From the NCBI GenBank assembly GCA_025350345.1, contig JANXYA010000075.1:1-6607 (forward strand): DNA of 6,607 bases, given 5' to 3'. Both the position numbers and the translations under genes were made by a program. Source of the DNA: Gammaproteobacteria bacterium. GTDB taxonomy: Bacteria > Pseudomonadota > Gammaproteobacteria > Steroidobacterales > Steroidobacteraceae. A model generated the notes under the pieces. The model saw nothing but the letters and a program-made list of their open reading frames with translations. It was not told where the DNA came from and made no database searches. Of the stretch, positions 1-6,025 are shown in pieces; positions within the stretch are counted from its first letter, which is position 1; each line of letters begins with the position of its first letter.

Positions 1-670
1 CGCCGTTGTTGGTGTGCATGCAGGCACGGACGCGGACGCTCTGGGCGCCTTGCGGACCGGTGAACTGCCATTCATCGCGCATCATGAGGTAGGAGTAGGA
101 GATCACGCGATGCGCGATGAGCTCATGGGGGTGCCGCGGAACTCCGTGCTGCTCGAGATACGCCGGCGAGGCGCACAGGTAGAGGCGCGTCGCGGCGAGC
201 TTGCGGCTGATCAGCGTCGAGCTCGTCATCGAGCTGATGCGGACCGCGAGGTCATAGCCCTCTTCGATGAGATCCACCACCCGATCGGCCAGCGTCACGT
301 CGAGGGACACCTGCGGGTTCTGGTCCATGAAGCGTCCCCACAGGGGGGCCAGGTGCAGCACGCCGAAGGTCAGTGGCGCATTGATGCGGATCTGCCCGCT
401 CGCATCACTGCCCGTCGCGCTCAGCTCGGATTCCGCCTCCTCGATGGACGTGAGCAGTTCCTTGCAGCGCGAGTAGAACGCCACGCCTTCCGCAGTCACC
501 GACAGGCGGCGGGTCGTTCGTTGCAGGAGCCGCGTGCCGAGGCGCTGTTCAAGCTCGGCGACATGCCGGGAGACAGCGGCCTTGGACACACCCGTGGCCT
601 CGGCGGCGGCGACGAAACTGCCGGCATCCACCACCGCCACGAAGCTCGACATCTCCCGCACTTTGTCCAT
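1..670 (-). CDS. LysR-family transcriptional regulator (partial, C-terminus off the left edge)
   Basis: DNA-binding regulator with an N-terminal winged helix-turn-helix and a C-terminal effector-binding domain; 223 codons are visible and the rest lies beyond base 1. Residues 1-60 show the standard LysR pattern: MDKVREMSSFVAVVDAGSF, then the recognition-helix region GVSKAAVSRHVAELEQRLGT, then RLLQRTTRRLSVTAEG. From about residue 93 comes the periplasmic-binding-protein-like domain (GQIRINAP, DLIEEGYDLAVRI, LCASPAYLEQHG), typical of the large DmlR/AaeR/CrgA-like subgroup. ATG at 670 was chosen because it begins the family's conserved N-terminus; the upstream ATG at 680 is out of frame. No clear Shine-Dalgarno precedes it. 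It is divergent from the dioxygenase operon, so control of that operon and autoregulation are likely by family habit, though inferred. A full LysR protein is about 300 residues, so about 75 are missing. Confidence 0.95.
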   Translation of the reverse strand, partial: MDKVREMSSFVAVVDAGSFVAAAEATGVSKAAVSRHVAELEQRLGTRLLQRTTRRLSVTAEGVAFYSRCKELLTSIEEAESELSATGSDASGQIRINAPLTFGVLHLAPLWGRFMDQNPQVSLDVTLADRVVDLIEEGYDLAVRISSMTSSTLISRKLAATRLYLCASPAYLEQHGVPRHPHELIAHRVISYSYLMMRDEWQFTGPQGAQSVRVRACMHTNNG

Positions 671-681
671 TGAGCGCCATT

Positions 682-700
682 TGTCTCGTTTTTCGAGACA
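682..700. promoter_or_regulatory. Perfect inverted repeat, candidate LysR operator
   Basis: TGTCTCG, 5-base T spacer, CGAGACA: a perfect 7-bp dyad in the gap between the divergent LysR and dioxygenase genes. It contains a T-N11-A arrangement (T686 to A698), the loose core of LysR-family sites. It lies 11 bp before the LysR start codon and about 48 bp before the dioxygenase start. Binding there could repress the regulator gene and act near the -35 region of the operon promoter. In the LysR mRNA the same bases could form a 7-bp stem just before the start codon. The repeat is seen directly; its role is inferred. Confidence 0.6.
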
Positions 701-716
701 GTGTAGATCATATAGT
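688..716 (+). promoter_or_regulatory. Possible promoter for the dioxygenase operon
   Basis: A good -10 hexamer, TATAGT, lies at 711-716, about 31 bp before the dioxygenase start. The bases at the matching -35 position (about 688-693, GTTTTT) are poor. A strong -10 without a -35 fits a promoter that needs an activator, and the inverted repeat overlaps the -35 area. This is the only AT-rich stretch in the neighbourhood. Assignment is by eye and weak. Confidence 0.3.
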
Positions 717-747
717 CACCTTTATCACAGTTCTTATCGCTAATACA

Positions 748-1587
748 ATGCGATCCATGAACAAGGCTCCTGTCCTCTTTGTCTCCCACGGCGCACCCAC
801 CTTTGCGCTCGAGCCCGGCCTGCTGGGCCCGGCTTTGACCGCGCTTGGGGAGCGGCTCCCTGACCTCGCCGCGGTGCTGGTGGTCTCGGCGCACTGGCAG
901 ACCCAGGGCGTTCGCGTCATGAGCACGGTGGCGCCCGAGACGATCCATGACTTTGGCGGGTTTCCGGCGAGCCTGTATCGGTTGCAGTACCCGGCCCCGG
1001 GCGCGCCCGCGTTCGCCGCCGAGACCGCACGGCTCCTCGCCGGCGCGGGATTCGCGGTGAGCCTTGACGAGCGGCGCGGCCTGGATCACGGCGCCTGGGT
1101 GCCGCTTCGATTCCTGTTGCCGCGCGCCAACGTGCCGGTCTTCCAGGTCTCGATGCCCCACGATCTGGACGCGAGTGGCGCCCTGCGCTTAGGGCAAGCC
1201 CTGCGCCCCATGCGCGATCGCGGCGTGATGATCGTCGGCTCAGGGAGCCTGACGCATAACCTCCACGAATTCCGCCCGAGCGCCACGGAGGAAGCCGCCT
1301 ACGCGCGGGAATTTTCGGGGTGGGTTCAGCAACAGGTGCTGGACGGCAACCTCAGCGCCATCGAGCACTACCGGACCGGGGCACCCCACGCCGCGCGCGC
1401 GCATCCGACCGAGGATCATTTCCTGCCGCTGCTCATCGCCGCAGGGGCCAGCGAGCCGGCGGATGCCGCAGACGTCGTCGCGGGCGGCATCGTGCACGGC
1501 GTGTTGTCGATGGATTCCTACACCTGGGGCATGCCGCCACAGCTCACCTCGCCGCGCCTCACGCGCCCAACACATGCACATCCATAG
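748..1587 (+). CDS. DODA/YgiD-type extradiol ring-opening dioxygenase (class III, LigB superfamily)
   Basis: Probable cytosolic, metal-dependent (zinc in E. coli YgiD) dioxygenase that opens catechol-type rings next to the two hydroxyls; DOPA 4,5-cleavage is the known activity of the family. The 279 residues match the family's usual 260-280. Motifs in order: SHGAPTFALEPG (13-24), VVSAHWQTQG (45-54), HDFGGFP..LY..YPAPG (67-85), LDHGAWVPLRFLLP (112-125), IVGSGSLTHNLHEF (162-175) and EDHFLPLLIAAGA (222-234). His14, His49 and His224 are the likely metal ligands, with spacing close to that recalled for YgiD His22, His57 and His234; His170 is a candidate catalytic base. There is no signal peptide. 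ATG 748 and ATG 757 are both possible; neither has a clear ribosome-binding site. It is first in an operon with the SnoaL-like protein 10 bp downstream, divergent from LysR. The true substrate is unknown. Confidence 0.92.
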   Translation: MRSMNKAPVLFVSHGAPTFALEPGLLGPALTALGERLPDLAAVLVVSAHWQTQGVRVMSTVAPETIHDFGGFPASLYRLQYPAPGAPAFAAETARLLAGAGFAVSLDERRGLDHGAWVPLRFLLPRANVPVFQVSMPHDLDASGALRLGQALRPMRDRGVMIVGSGSLTHNLHEFRPSATEEAAYAREFSGWVQQQVLDGNLSAIEHYRTGAPHAARAHPTEDHFLPLLIAAGASEPADAADVVAGGIVHGVLSMDSYTWGMPPQLTSPRLTRPTHAHP

Positions 1588-1590
1588 GAG
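1586..1590 (+). promoter_or_regulatory. Ribosome-binding site for the SnoaL-like gene
   Basis: AGGAG sits 7 bases before ATG 1598 and overlaps the TAG stop of the dioxygenase (1585-1587). It fixes the start at 1598 rather than at the upstream in-frame ATG at 1463, and suggests coupled translation of the two genes. Confidence 0.8.
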
Positions 1591-1597
1591 ACTGCCG

Positions 1598-2155
1598 ATG
1601 ACCCGCCAGATTTCACGCCTCGCACAGACCTGCGGCCTGGCCGCGGTCGTGGCGCTCGCGTACATGAGCGCCGCTCCGGCACGCGCGGACGGCAACGAGC
1701 TGGCCCGCTACAAGAAGGCGGAGGCGATCGCCAAGGTGCACCTCGCGACCTTCGATACGCTCGACTTCGATGTGTTCACCAACCAGAAATGGGATCGCCT
1801 GAAGGAAAGTCATTCCCCGGACATCGCGGTGCATTGGCCGGACGGTCACGTCACCCATGGCATCGAGCGGCATATCGCCGACCTGAAGGCCATGTTCGTG
1901 TACGCGCCGGACACCCGCATCCAGGAACATCCCGTCAGGGTGGCCGAAGGGCAATGGACCAGCGTCATCGGCGTGATGGAGGGAACCTTCACGCAGCCCA
2001 TGCCCATCGGCGAAGGCAAGAGCATTCCACCGACCGGCAAGGCCTTCAAGCTCACCATGTGCACGGTCGGCCACTGGAAGAACGGCACGATGGATGAGGA
2101 ATACCTGTTCTGGGACAACCAGACCTACATGAAGCAGATCGGCCTGGCCCAATAA
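1598..2155 (+). CDS. Exported SnoaL-like / ester cyclase family protein (NTF2-like fold)
   Basis: A 185-residue protein with a classic Sec signal peptide: basic start MTRQISR, hydrophobic stretch about 12-24, and cleavage probably after APARA at residue 30. The mature part is about 155 residues, the size of one NTF2/SnoaL barrel. It carries the family's pattern: HWPDGHVTHGIERHIADLKA (79-98), VIGVMEGTF (123-131) and EEYLFWDNQTYMKQIGL near the C-terminus (167-183). SnoaL proteins close rings of polyketides by aldol chemistry, but most bacterial relatives have no assigned reaction and the fold also serves for small-molecule binding. The strong ribosome-binding site fixes the start. It lies between dioxygenase and FMN reductase, so a role in the same pathway is likely. 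It would act in the periplasm while both neighbours look cytosolic, which is odd. Confidence 0.85.
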   Translation: MTRQISRLAQTCGLAAVVALAYMSAAPARADGNELARYKKAEAIAKVHLATFDTLDFDVFTNQKWDRLKESHSPDIAVHWPDGHVTHGIERHIADLKAMFVYAPDTRIQEHPVRVAEGQWTSVIGVMEGTFTQPMPIGEGKSIPPTGKAFKLTMCTVGHWKNGTMDEEYLFWDNQTYMKQIGLAQ

Positions 2156-2163
2156 CACACCTC

Positions 2164-2169
2164 AAGGAG
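2164..2169 (+). promoter_or_regulatory. Ribosome-binding site for the FMN reductase (supports a GTG start)
   Basis: AAGGAG ends 6 bases before GTG 2176. There is no in-frame ATG nearby, and the conserved N-terminus of the protein begins right after this GTG, so the site decides the start. Confidence 0.8.
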
Positions 2170-2175
2170 ACAGCA

Positions 2176-2751
2176 GTGAACCAGTTTCAGATTGCAGTGG
2201 TGGTCGGGAGCCTGCGCAGGGATTCCATAAATCGGAAGCTGGCGCACGCGCTGGAGAAACTCGCCCCGCCGAACCTGTCGTTCAAGTACCTGGACATCGG
2301 CGATCTGCCGCCGTACAACCAGGACGAGGAGGCGAGTCCCGCGGCAGCGGTCGTGCGCCTGAAGCAGGAGATTGGAAGCGCCCAGGGCCTGCTGTTTGTC
2401 ACGCCGGAATACAACCGCTCGGTTCCCGGAGTGCTCAAGAACGCGATCGACCACGCCTCGCGCCCCTACGGCAAGAATGCCTGGGCGGGCAAACCGGCCG
2501 GCGTGATCGGCGCATCGGTCGGACCGATTGGCACGGCCCTGGCGCAGCAGCATCTGCGCAATATCCTCGCCTACCTGGACGTGCCGACGCTCGCTCAGCC
2601 CGAGGCCTTCATCCATGCCAAGGAAGGGCTGTTCGACGCGGCTGGTGGCATCGGGCCGGAAAGCCGGTCGTTCCTGCAGGCCTGGATGAATCAGTACGCC
2701 GCGTGGGTGGAGAGGCACGCAGCAGCGCGTGCCGAGCGCGCCGCGGCCTGA
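2176..2751 (+). CDS. NAD(P)H-dependent FMN reductase / quinone (chromate) reductase, ChrR/YieF type
   Basis: Flavodoxin-like oxidoreductase of 191 residues, the usual length for the family, which uses NAD(P)H and bound FMN to reduce quinones, azo compounds, chromate or free flavin in the cytoplasm. Motifs: IAVVVGSLRRDSINRKLA (6-23), the phosphate-binding loop for FMN; LLFVTPEYNRSVPGVLKNAI (72-91), the family's flavin-ring contact and dimer region, followed by DHASRP; and GASVGPIGTALAQQHLRNIL (112-131), typical of ChrR-like members. No signal peptide or membrane segment. The GTG start follows a strong AAGGAG. It is third in the LysR-linked operon, 20 bp after the SnoaL-like gene, where two-electron reduction of a quinone made from, or related to, the dioxygenase substrate would make sense (inference). 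The Ala/Arg-rich tail (182-191) is probably disordered. Flavin supply to another enzyme is an alternative role. Confidence 0.92.
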   Translation: MNQFQIAVVVGSLRRDSINRKLAHALEKLAPPNLSFKYLDIGDLPPYNQDEEASPAAAVVRLKQEIGSAQGLLFVTPEYNRSVPGVLKNAIDHASRPYGKNAWAGKPAGVIGASVGPIGTALAQQHLRNILAYLDVPTLAQPEAFIHAKEGLFDAAGGIGPESRSFLQAWMNQYAAWVERHAAARAERAAA

Positions 2752-2755
2752 AATC

Positions 2756-3694
2756 TCAGGCCGATAGCCGCGGCGGCAACGCCATGCCCTGCTCCTGCAG
2801 CACGGCCCGCAGCAGGTCCGGGCGATCGCTGATCAGGCCATCGACGCCAAGGCCGAGGAGCCGCTGCATGTCGGCCGGATCGTTCACGGTCCACGGCACC
2901 ACGCGCACGCCAATCGCCTGGGCCTCCCGGACCTCGTCAGCGCTGACGTCCAGGTAGTCGGGCGCCCAGACTCCCGCACCCGCCGCCTTGACGAGGCGCG
3001 GGACTGAACGCGCGAACTGTTCGGGATCGAGGCCGCCGAGCCAGGGTGAGGGAGCGGCGGCGCCAAGGCCCACAGTATCATTGCCGGATTGCTGGTCGGT
3101 CGATGCAACGATCGTGGCTTCCGGGATCTGCGCGCGCGCGGTGGCGAGGACTCGCCAGTCGAAACACAGCACGTTGGTGAGCGAGCCCGTGCCGGTGGTG
3201 CGCAGCGCATCGGCCAGCAGGCGGACGAAAGGTTCCGGCGCCAGCGTCCAGTCAGGCTCCGTCGGTGAGATCTTCACCTCCACGCTGGCCCGCACGCGCC
3301 CGCCTCCCTGGGTCCTGATCAGCTCGAGCACATCCGTGAGACGGGGAATGGTCTGGCCATCCACCGCCTGCTGCTTCGGGAAGCGCGCGGCATAGGCGCT
3401 CCCCGGCCGCAGCCGGCCGACGTCAAACTTCTGCAATTCCTCGTAGCTCAGCGCGAGGATCGGCGGGCCGACACCCTCGAGGAACCGCCCCTGCGCATCG
3501 CGCGTGCAGTCTGGATTCAGGCGGGCGTCGTGGGTGACCACGATTACCCCATCCCGCGTGACGAGGCAATCGAATTCCATCGCCGTCACGCCCAGCGCCA
3601 GCGCGCGCGAGAATCCGGCCAGTGTGTTCTCGGGCCACAGCCCGCGCGCCCCGCGGTGACCGACCAGGTCAAAGCCAGGCTTGGCGATCGTCAT
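2756..3694 (-). CDS. Glycerophosphodiester phosphodiesterase, probably cytosolic
   Basis: Hydrolyses glycerophosphodiesters (such as glycerophosphocholine or -ethanolamine) to glycerol-3-phosphate and an alcohol on a metal-dependent TIM barrel. The 312 residues carry the family signature: VGHRGARGLWPENT (11-24) with the catalytic His13; MEFDCLVTRDG (39-49) with metal ligands Glu40 and Asp42; VVTHD with catalytic His55; SVEVK with Glu139; VPWTVND (266-272); and DGLISDRPD at the C-terminus. All key residues are present. No signal peptide follows this start, so it should act in the cytoplasm, like UgpQ and unlike GlpQ, though it is longer than UgpQ (about 247). ATG 3694 was chosen because AGGAT lies 8 bases upstream and the conserved core starts at residue 8; longer in-frame versions would run into the divergent gene. 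It is divergent from a polyamine-type ABC operon and convergent with the FMN reductase, 4 bp apart. Confidence 0.93.
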   Translation of the reverse strand: MTIAKPGFDLVGHRGARGLWPENTLAGFSRALALGVTAMEFDCLVTRDGVIVVTHDARLNPDCTRDAQGRFLEGVGPPILALSYEELQKFDVGRLRPGSAYAARFPKQQAVDGQTIPRLTDVLELIRTQGGGRVRASVEVKISPTEPDWTLAPEPFVRLLADALRTTGTGSLTNVLCFDWRVLATARAQIPEATIVASTDQQSGNDTVGLGAAAPSPWLGGLDPEQFARSVPRLVKAAGAGVWAPDYLDVSADEVREAQAIGVRVVPWTVNDPADMQRLLGLGVDGLISDRPDLLRAVLQEQGMALPPRLSA

Positions 3695-3702
3695 GGTGCA
3701 AA

Positions 3703-3707
3703 ATCCT
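3703..3707 (-). promoter_or_regulatory. Ribosome-binding site for the phosphodiesterase
   Basis: Read on the minus strand, AGGAT lies 8 bases before ATG 3694. It supports this start over the in-frame upstream starts that reach 3925. Confidence 0.6.
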
Positions 3708-3713
3708 CGGCTA

Positions 3714-3742
3714 TTGCCCTGCCATGATATTAAAACTATTCT
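3714..3742 (+). promoter_or_regulatory. Candidate sigma-70-type promoter of the ABC transporter operon
   Basis: TTGCCC (3714-3719) and TATTCT (3737-3742) are separated by exactly 17 bases and each match consensus at four of six positions. They lie about 40 bp before the binding-protein start, inside the only AT-rich stretch (about 3722-3742) of the 88-bp divergent gap. The same stretch probably also serves the phosphodiesterase on the other strand, but no convincing hexamer pair is visible there. Confidence 0.45.
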
Positions 3743-3771
3743 CGGGCGGCGGCGTGAATGGGCGCGCCGGC

Positions 3772-3775
3772 GGAG
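3772..3775 (+). promoter_or_regulatory. Ribosome-binding site for the binding lipoprotein
   Basis: GGAG lies 7 bases before ATG 3783. It favours this start over ATG 3795 (residue 5) and over the longer frame beginning at 3681. The start also gives a proper lipoprotein signal peptide. Confidence 0.65.
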
Positions 3776-3782
3776 AAATCTG

Positions 3783-4895
3783 ATGCATCGTTCAATGTCC
3801 TGGCGGCCGGCGCGCATCCTGCTCGGCGCAGCATTCCTATGTCTGGTGGCGTGCGGTGGCAGCAACGCGCCGGGCCCGGCGGCAAGCGCGCGCGCGGATG
3901 AGGCCAAGGTGCTGCGCATCATCACCTGGTCCGACTACGTGCCCGCCGACGTCGTGGCGCTGTTCGAGAAGGAGACGGGCATCCAGGTCCAGGTGACCCT
4001 CTCGAACAACGAGGAGATCATCTCCAAGCTCCGCGCCACGGGCGGGGCCGGCTTTGATCTCGCCCAGCCCTCGCAGGATCGGCTCCTCGGCGCGCAGCAG
4101 GAATTCCGGATCTACAGGCCGATCGATGAGTCGAAGGTCAAGCTCGATCAGTTCCTGCCCGACCTGCTCGCGACCGTGCGCAAGAACGCCACCATCGACG
4201 GCAAGCTCTACGCTCTGCCCTACGTGTGGGGCACGGAGGGCCTGGTTTTCAATTCCAAGCGCACCAAGATCACTGACTACATGGATTTGTGCCGGCCGGC
4301 GCTGCGCGGCAGGACGGCGGTGCGCCTCCGGCGCCCGACCCTGATGGCCTTCTCGCTCGCCCTGGGACAGGACCCGTTTGCACTCTATGGCAACATCCCC
4401 GCCTACACCGCGCTGATGCAGAAGGTCGGCAAGACGCTGATCGAGTGCAAGCCGAACTTCCGCTTCTTCTACGACAACAAGGACCAGCTGCTCAACGGCG
4501 TGCGTTCCGGGGAGATCGAGGCGGCGATGATGTGGGATTCGGGCGGCTGGTCCCTGAACCGCGAGAACCCCGACATCCGCTACATCAATCCGAAGTCCGG
4601 CGCGGTCGCGTGGCTGGACACCTTCGCCCTGCCAGCGCGTGGTCGCAACGAAGCGGGAGTGTACGCCTGGATCAATTTCGTGATGCGTCCGCAGATCGCG
4701 GCGATGATCGCCAAGTCGATCGGGAATTTCATGGCGGCCAAGGACGCCGAGCAGTACATGGACCCGCGCCTGCGGGCGCAGTTCAACGAGAGCTTTCCGG
4801 ATGGCCTGAAGAACATCAAATGGTATCCGGCCATCCCTCCCGGGCTCGAAGAGATCGAGGGCGGCATCCTCGACAAGATCAAGGCGGCCAATTGA
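3783..4895 (+). CDS. Polyamine-type ABC transporter substrate-binding lipoprotein (PotF/PotD family)
   Basis: Captures a small cationic ligand outside the inner membrane and delivers it to the permease encoded downstream. The protein has 370 residues, the family's usual size. Residues 1-24 form a lipoprotein signal with lipobox LVAC, so Cys24 should be lipidated, followed by a Gly/Ala/Ser-rich linker to about 40. Family motifs: LRIITWSDYVPADVVALFEKE (44-64), YALPYVWGTEGLVFN (143-157), RPTLMAFSLALGQDPFALY (184-202), MMWDSGGW (249-256), AVAWLDTFALP (274-284) and AWINFVMRP (295-303). Trp49, Ser50, Tyr52, Trp251, Trp277 and Asp279 fall where PotF has ligand-cage residues; two acidic PotF residues have no obvious match (see findings). 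It is first in the operon and its stop overlaps the ATPase start. The ligand could be putrescine, spermidine or another amine. Being a lipoprotein rather than a free periplasmic protein is a variation on E. coli PotF. Confidence 0.9.
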   Translation: MHRSMSWRPARILLGAAFLCLVACGGSNAPGPAASARADEAKVLRIITWSDYVPADVVALFEKETGIQVQVTLSNNEEIISKLRATGGAGFDLAQPSQDRLLGAQQEFRIYRPIDESKVKLDQFLPDLLATVRKNATIDGKLYALPYVWGTEGLVFNSKRTKITDYMDLCRPALRGRTAVRLRRPTLMAFSLALGQDPFALYGNIPAYTALMQKVGKTLIECKPNFRFFYDNKDQLLNGVRSGEIEAAMMWDSGGWSLNRENPDIRYINPKSGAVAWLDTFALPARGRNEAGVYAWINFVMRPQIAAMIAKSIGNFMAAKDAEQYMDPRLRAQFNESFPDGLKNIKWYPAIPPGLEEIEGGILDKIKAAN

Positions 4896-6025
4896 ACGCA
4901 CCGCGGGGCGCGGGGGCCCCGGCCGCATTTGACCTGGAGGCCCGCGCCGTCAGCAAGCGGTTCGGTGAACACCTGGCCGTCGACACGCTCTCCTTCAGCG
5001 TGAAGCGCGGCAGCTTCTTCTCCATCCTCGGTCCCTCGGGCTGCGGCAAGACTACGCTCCTGCGCATGATCGCCGGCTTCATCCAGCCCGACTCCGGCGA
5101 TATCGCCATCGGCGGGCGCAGCATGGCCGGCGTGGCGCCCAACCGGCGCCCGGTCAACATGGTGTTCCAGCAACTCGCGCTGTTCCCGATGATGTCGGTG
5201 CGCCAGAACGTGGCCTTCGGCCTGGCCCGCCGCGGCGTGGGGCGCGTCGAGCGCCAGCGCCGCGCCGATGCAATGCTCGAGACGGTGGGCCTGGGCGGTG
5301 CCGGCGGCAAGCGGGTCGATGAGCTCTCCGGTGGCCAGCGCCAGCGCGTCGCCATCGCGCGCAGCATGGTGCTCGAGCCCACGCTGCTCCTGCTCGATGA
5401 ACCGCTGGGCGCGCTGGACCTGAAGCGGCGCGAGCACATGAAGATCGAGCTCAAGCAGCTGCAGGCGGCCTTCGGCACGACCTTCGTGTACATCACGCAC
5501 GATCAGTCCGAGGCGCTGGTGCTCTCCGATCACGTCGGGGTCATGAACCGCGGGCGCTTCGAGCAGCTGGGCACGCCGCAGGAGCTCTATTACGCGCCGG
5601 CCACTCCTTTCGTGGCCGGGTTCGTCGGCGCCAACAATCGCGTGAGCGGCAAGGTCTCGGCGCTCGACGGTGAGTACGTCGATGTCGAGACGGCGAGCGG
5701 CTGGATGATCCGCGGTCGCCGCCACAGCACGCTGGCGCTCGGCGCCGGCGTCGATGCGTTCATCCGGCCGGAAGCGACCGCGCTGGGCCGCAGCAATGCG
5801 GAGCTGCCGCCCGGGCAGACCGTGCATGCGGGCGAAGTGATCAGCCTGCTCTTCGACGGTGCGAACTCGGCGATCCTGCTCAAGGAGCAACGGAGCGGAT
5901 TCGAGTACCGCATCGCGCTGCCCCAGACCGGTGCCTACGCCGACCTGCAGGTGGGCGCGCGCGTGTACTTCAGCTTCGAACCGGACCGCGTGGCCTGCTT
6001 TGCCACCGCTCCCGCCGATGCCTGA
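4892..6025 (+). CDS. Polyamine-type ABC transporter ATP-binding protein (PotA/PotG family)
   Basis: Cytoplasmic ATPase that drives import through the downstream permease. The 377 residues contain every motif in order: Walker A GPSGCGKT (47-54), Q-loop VFQQLALFP with Gln93 (91-99), signature LSGGQRQR (145-152), Walker B LLLLDEP (165-171), D-loop GALD (173-176) and H-loop ITHD with His203 (201-204). From about 245 the C-terminal TOBE region follows (GANNRVSGKV, DAFIRPE, GEVISLLFDG), as in PotA/PotG/FbpC-type ATPases. The start is probably TTG 4892: it is in frame, overlaps the preceding stop as TTGA, has AAGGCGG about 7 bases upstream, and no ATG or GTG precedes Walker A usefully. The rare start plus overlap suggests translation coupled to the binding protein. 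The 8-bp overlap with the permease continues the chain. Gene order resembles potFGHI. Confidence 0.94.
   Translation: MNAPRGAGAPAAFDLEARAVSKRFGEHLAVDTLSFSVKRGSFFSILGPSGCGKTTLLRMIAGFIQPDSGDIAIGGRSMAGVAPNRRPVNMVFQQLALFPMMSVRQNVAFGLARRGVGRVERQRRADAMLETVGLGGAGGKRVDELSGGQRQRVAIARSMVLEPTLLLLDEPLGALDLKRREHMKIELKQLQAAFGTTFVYITHDQSEALVLSDHVGVMNRGRFEQLGTPQELYYAPATPFVAGFVGANNRVSGKVSALDGEYVDVETASGWMIRGRRHSTLALGAGVDAFIRPEATALGRSNAELPPGQTVHAGEVISLLFDGANSAILLKEQRSGFEYRIALPQTGAYADLQVGARVYFSFEPDRVACFATAPADA

Noticed and set aside
14..673. A 219-residue plus-strand frame at the left edge
   Set aside because: The opposite strand encodes an unmistakable LysR protein over the same bases; the plus-strand translation is His/Arg/Ala-rich noise.
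682..700. The inverted repeat with its T-run as a rho-independent terminator
   Set aside because: The T-run is in the loop rather than after the stem, and it lies between two divergent gene starts, so a terminator makes no sense there.
722..740. Two near-identical heptamers, TTATCAC and TTATCGC, 12 bp apart before the dioxygenase
   Set aside because: Too short and imperfect to call a repeat or binding site in an AT-rich promoter gap; chance is a fair explanation.
670..747. An upstream in-frame extension of the dioxygenase from TTG 670
   Set aside because: It would span the inverted repeat and the likely promoter and adds residues absent from the family. The conserved core starts right after 757.
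1463..1597. A 45-codon extension of the SnoaL-like protein
   Set aside because: It lies within the dioxygenase gene, and the AGGAG plus signal peptide clearly mark ATG 1598.
3695..3925. A 77-residue N-terminal extension of the phosphodiesterase
   Set aside because: It is Arg/Ala-rich, overlaps the divergent binding-protein gene and its promoter, and a ribosome-binding site sits before ATG 3694.
4289..4891. A 200-codon in-frame extension upstream of the ATPase
   Set aside because: It runs inside the binding-protein gene in another frame and has no homology-like pattern. The ATPase family begins shortly before Walker A, which fits the TTG at 4892.
3837..4928. A 363-residue minus-strand frame opposite the binding protein
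   Set aside because: No motif or sensible composition, and the plus strand carries a clear PotF-family protein with a lipobox across the same bases.
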